From: DATACZ01 sp036258795
GTDB lineage: Bacteria; Actinomycetota; CADDZG01; JAHWKV01
DNA length: 20,508 nt
Assembly: GCA_036258795.1 (NCBI GenBank)
Contig: DATACZ010000176.1
Coordinates: forward strand, 1 to 20,508
Reading direction: 5' to 3'
Within the stretch, counting starts at the first letter, position 1, and each line of letters starts with the position of its first letter. Below are positions 20,128 through 20,508 of the stretch, in pieces. Both the position numbers and the translations under genes were made by a program. Below the pieces are notes generated by a model. That model was given only the letters and a program-made list of their open reading frames with translations. It was not told where the DNA came from and made no database searches.

Positions 20128-20508
20128 CTACTTGGCCTTTAGCAAGCGGACCCTTACCTTGCAGTCCAGGAGGAACTCCTTGGCCACCTCGAGCCCATCC
20201 CCGTTGGAGTAGGGCGCGACAACTTCCCTCAGCCCTGAGTTGGAGATGAGCTTTGCGCACTCCAGGCACGGGGACTCGGTCACGTACAGGGTGGCGCCTT
20301 CCCGCTGAGGGGGATCGGCATAGAGGATGGCGTTGGCCTCGGCATGCAGACCCCAGCATTGCTTGCTCTTATCCCCTGTTCGTCCACGGGGGCAACCACC
20401 TTGATCGCAGTTGGGATATCCAGATGGAGTCCCGTTGTATCCGGTGGAACGGATATGCCGGCCTGCGACTATAACCGCCCCATGCTTGTGCTGCGTGCAG
20501 CTCGATCG
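20128..20508 (-). CDS. Deoxycytidylate (dCMP) deaminase, N-terminus beyond window
   Basis: Zinc-dependent deaminase converting dCMP to dUMP, the precursor of dTMP. The 126 visible residues form a continuous frame from the window edge on the minus strand to the TAG at 20130-20128. They include the HKHGAVIV strand (the region that follows the conserved start of the domain), YNGTPSGYPNCDQGGCPRG typical of dCMP deaminases and the late competence protein ComEB, the zinc histidine and catalytic glutamate in LHAEANAI, and the two zinc cysteines in SPCLECAKLI. A cysteine-rich insert (CDQGGC, QCW) between the first strand and HAE is also normal for this family. Only some 20-30 N-terminal residues are missing. 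It ends nine bases from the converging radical SAM gene. Riboflavin or tRNA deaminases share the fold, but the NGTPSG pattern points to dCMP. Confidence 0.9.
   Translation of the reverse strand, partial: RSSCTQHKHGAVIVAGRHIRSTGYNGTPSGYPNCDQGGCPRGRTGDKSKQCWGLHAEANAILYADPPQREGATLYVTESPCLECAKLISNSGLREVVAPYSNGDGLEVAKEFLLDCKVRVRLLKAK

Noticed and set aside
1..20508. CRISPR array, tRNA or rRNA genes
   Set aside because: No regularly spaced repeats were seen beyond the short duplications listed, and I saw no cloverleaf or rRNA-like segment on either strand; a covariance-model scan would be needed for certainty.

Overview
The window is GC-rich, densely coded bacterial chromosome, most probably from an Actinomycetota member. 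The reasons are the argS-lysA gene pair, a radical SAM protein of the mycobacterial Rv2578c type, a Gram-positive/actinobacterial type LexA box, frequent GTG and TTG starts, and several start codons preceded by a TANNNT hexamer at leaderless spacing. The NurA/HerA pair suggests one of the deeper or less-studied actinobacterial classes rather than a streptomycete or mycobacterium, but this is inference. No rRNA, tRNA, CRISPR array, insertion sequence or phage gene is visible.

Layout. 1-5599 (+): the 3' part of argS, lysA overlapping it by one base, an N-terminally anchored alpha/beta hydrolase, and a large TPR protein with a C-terminal LuxR helix-turn-helix. 5642-6994: an 18-bp inverted repeat, then an FAD-dependent oxidoreductase (+). 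7038-13221 (-): nurA, herA, sbcD (mre11-like) and sbcC (rad50-like), each gene overlapping the next; this is the DNA double-strand-end resection set and the most notable part of the window. 13348-14124 (-): an exported protein with two tandem DUF4399-like domains. 14221-14550 (+): pterin-4a-carbinolamine dehydratase, followed by a 33-bp direct repeat that duplicates the end of that gene. 14661-16376 (-): a DinB-like protein and a divergent YchF/DUF933 P-loop protein. 16439-16690 (+): a small HesB-like protein without cysteine. 16676-17913 (-): greA coupled to a membrane-anchored SGNH hydrolase. 18042-18218 (-): a 58-residue coiled-coil protein. 18333-18914 (-): fxsA. 19024-20118 (+): the radical SAM gene behind a LexA box. 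20128-20508 (-): the 3' part of a dCMP deaminase gene.

How the genes fit together. argS-lysA is housekeeping translation and lysine/peptidoglycan supply. nurA-herA-sbcD-sbcC should make one polycistronic mRNA for a nuclease/translocase machine acting on broken DNA ends. The LexA-box radical SAM gene is a second DNA-damage link, and the dCMP deaminase feeds dTTP synthesis. The LuxR-type regulator directly precedes an oxidoreductase whose upstream region holds a palindrome of the size LuxR proteins bind, so it may control that enzyme.

No wholly new system is evident. The best candidates for follow-up are the bacterial NurA-HerA-Mre11-Rad50 operon with its unusual HerA P-loop, the SOS-box radical SAM gene, the divergent DUF933 protein and the duplicated gene end. 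No gene-free stretch exceeds 300 bases.
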